The position numbers and the translations under genes are program-made. From NCBI GenBank assembly GCA_018242365.1, contig JAFECB010000023.1, positions 1 through 64,000 of the forward strand: a stretch of 64,000 bases of DNA, written 5' to 3'. Positions 63,028-64,000 of the stretch are shown one piece after another; within the stretch, counting starts at the first letter, position 1; the number at the start of each line of letters is the position of its first letter. The notes beneath the pieces are model-generated. The model was not told the DNA's origin. It searched no databases and worked only from the letters and a program-made list of their open reading frames with translations. This DNA is from Pseudomonadota bacterium (lineage in GTDB: Bacteria; Pseudomonadota; Gammaproteobacteria; Xanthomonadales; Xanthomonadaceae).

Positions 63028-64000
63028 CAGCGCACCTTCAAGGTGGCAAGGCCGACCAGCACCAGCACCACGCTGATGATCCAGAAGCGCACGATCACCC
63101 GCGGTTCCGGCCAACCCTTCAGTTCGAAGTGATGGTGGATCGGCGCCATCCGGAACACGCGCTTGCCGGTGAGCTTGAAGCTCGCCACCTGGATCATCAC
63201 CGACAGGGTCTCGATCACGAAGATCCCGCCCATCAGCACCAGCACCAGTTCCTGGCGCACGATCACCGCGATCGTGCCGAGCACGGCGCCCAGCGCCAGC
63301 GCGCCGATATCGCCCATGAACACCATCGCCGGATAGGTGTTGAACCAGAGGAAGCCGAGGCCGGCACCGGCAATCGCGCCGCAGATGATGACCAGCTCAC
63401 CGGCCCCCGGCACTTTCGGGATCTGCAGGTAGGTGGCAAATGTTGCATGGCCGGAGGCGTAAGCAAACACGCCCAACGCGCAGGCGACCAGCACCGTCGG
63501 CATGATCGCAAGGCCATCGAGGCCATCGGTCAGATTGACTGCATTGGAGAAACCGACGATCCAGAAATAGGCAATCGCGACGAAACCCAGGCCTGCCATC
63601 GGCAAGGCGATCGACTTGAACAGCGGCACGTAGAAGGTGGTCGCCGCCGGCACATCGGCGAAGGCGTACAGGTAGACGCCGGCGGCCAGCCCCAGCAGCG
63701 ATTGCAAGGCGTACTTGGTGCGCGAGCGCATGCCATTGGGGTCGCGTTTGACGATCTTGATCCAGTCGTCGGCCCAACCGATCGCGCCGAAGCCCAGCAT
63801 CACCACCAGCACCACCCACACATACTTGTTGCGCAGATCGCCCCACAGCAGCACCGACACCGCCACCGTCAGCAGGATCAACGAGCCGCCCATGGTCGGC
63901 GTACCGGCCTTGGAAAAATGCGACTTCGGGCCATCGCTGCGGATCGGCTGGCCGCCCTTGAGCTGGGCGAGCTGGCGGATCATCCGCGGCCCCCACCACA
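63027..64000 (-). CDS. mraY: phospho-MurNAc-pentapeptide transferase, 5' end missing
   Basis: Transfers phospho-MurNAc-pentapeptide to undecaprenyl phosphate (lipid I). The visible part has about 324 residues; the first 35-45 codons lie beyond the right edge, since the frame continues upstream as [10 protein letters not shown], like the E. coli GPKMI region. Motifs are [35 protein letters not shown] (catalytic aspartates), [11 protein letters not shown] and [18 protein letters not shown]. It overlaps ftsW by one base. Confidence 0.98.
   Translation of the reverse strand, partial: WWGPRMIRQLAQLKGGQPIRSDGPKSHFSKAGTPTMGGSLILLTVAVSVLLWGDLRNKYVWVVLVVMLGFGAIGWADDWIKIVKRDPNGMRSRTKYALQSLLGLAAGVYLYAFADVPAATTFYVPLFKSIALPMAGLGFVAIAYFWIVGFSNAVNLTDGLDGLAIMPTVLVACALGVFAYASGHATFATYLQIPKVPGAGELVIICGAIAGAGLGFLWFNTYPAMVFMGDIGALALGAVLGTIAVIVRQELVLVLMGGIFVIETLSVMIQVASFKLTGKRVFRMAPIHHHFELKGWPEPRVIVRFWIISVVLVLVGLATLKVR

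Overview
The window reads as a chromosomal segment of a gammaproteobacterium of the Xanthomonadaceae/Lysobacteraceae group. The evidence is high-GC coding sequence, the 5' end of a 16S rRNA of that type, a pilR-pilS-sucC-sucD-pilin-pilB-pilC-pilD-coaE order, a short adenylate kinase, a PPi-dependent phosphofructokinase beside a proton-pumping pyrophosphatase gene, a dcw cluster without murD, and eight loci of a palindromic repeat. The genus cannot be fixed from this sequence. No integrase, transposase, CRISPR array, tRNA or prophage gene was seen.

Layout. 1-542: start of an rrn operon on the minus strand with its promoter and boxA. 543-12276: housekeeping and envelope genes (DUF192 lipoprotein, hemL, a broken membrane-protein gene, a secreted helical protein, an SDR, a DedA-PAP2-LssY fusion, mpl, adk, PPi-phosphofructokinase, a CsgG-like protein, DUF167). 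12463-14733: membrane-bound H+-pyrophosphatase. 14971-22159: the PilR/PilS sensor pair, sucCD, and three tandem type IV pilin genes, two of them behind recognisable sigma-54 promoters. 22312-43791: a 21.5 kb run of 18 same-strand sugar genes, most joined by ATGA/GTGA/TTGA stop-start overlaps. 43849-48412: pilB, pilC, pilD and coaE. 48494-54509: mutT, secA, an M23 peptidase-like gene, dciA (DUF721) and lpxC. 54773-64000: ftsZ, ftsA, ftsQ, ddl, murC, murG, ftsW and a truncated mraY, all on the minus strand.

How the genes work together. PilS/PilR probably drive the pilin genes through sigma-54; PilB, PilC and PilD assemble and process the pilins. The sugar island lies exactly between the pilins and pilB. 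It encodes (i) the four-enzyme route to CDP-4-keto-3,6-dideoxyglucose (ddhD-A-B-C), followed by a ThDP enzyme, an SDR reductase and a methyltransferase, which together suggest a branched, yersiniose-like sugar; (ii) pseudaminic-acid enzymes PseB, PseC, a PseG-PseH fusion and PseI, without PseF; (iii) a transfer apparatus of two GtrA-like proteins, one polyprenyl-type GT2 and three large multi-membrane GT-C-like proteins. Its position suggests a pilin or surface glycosylation system. This is the most interesting part of the window, and that role is inference. The pyrophosphate-linked enzymes (PPi-PFK, K+-independent-type H+-PPase) suggest that PPi is used as an energy currency. The right end is standard septum and peptidoglycan machinery.
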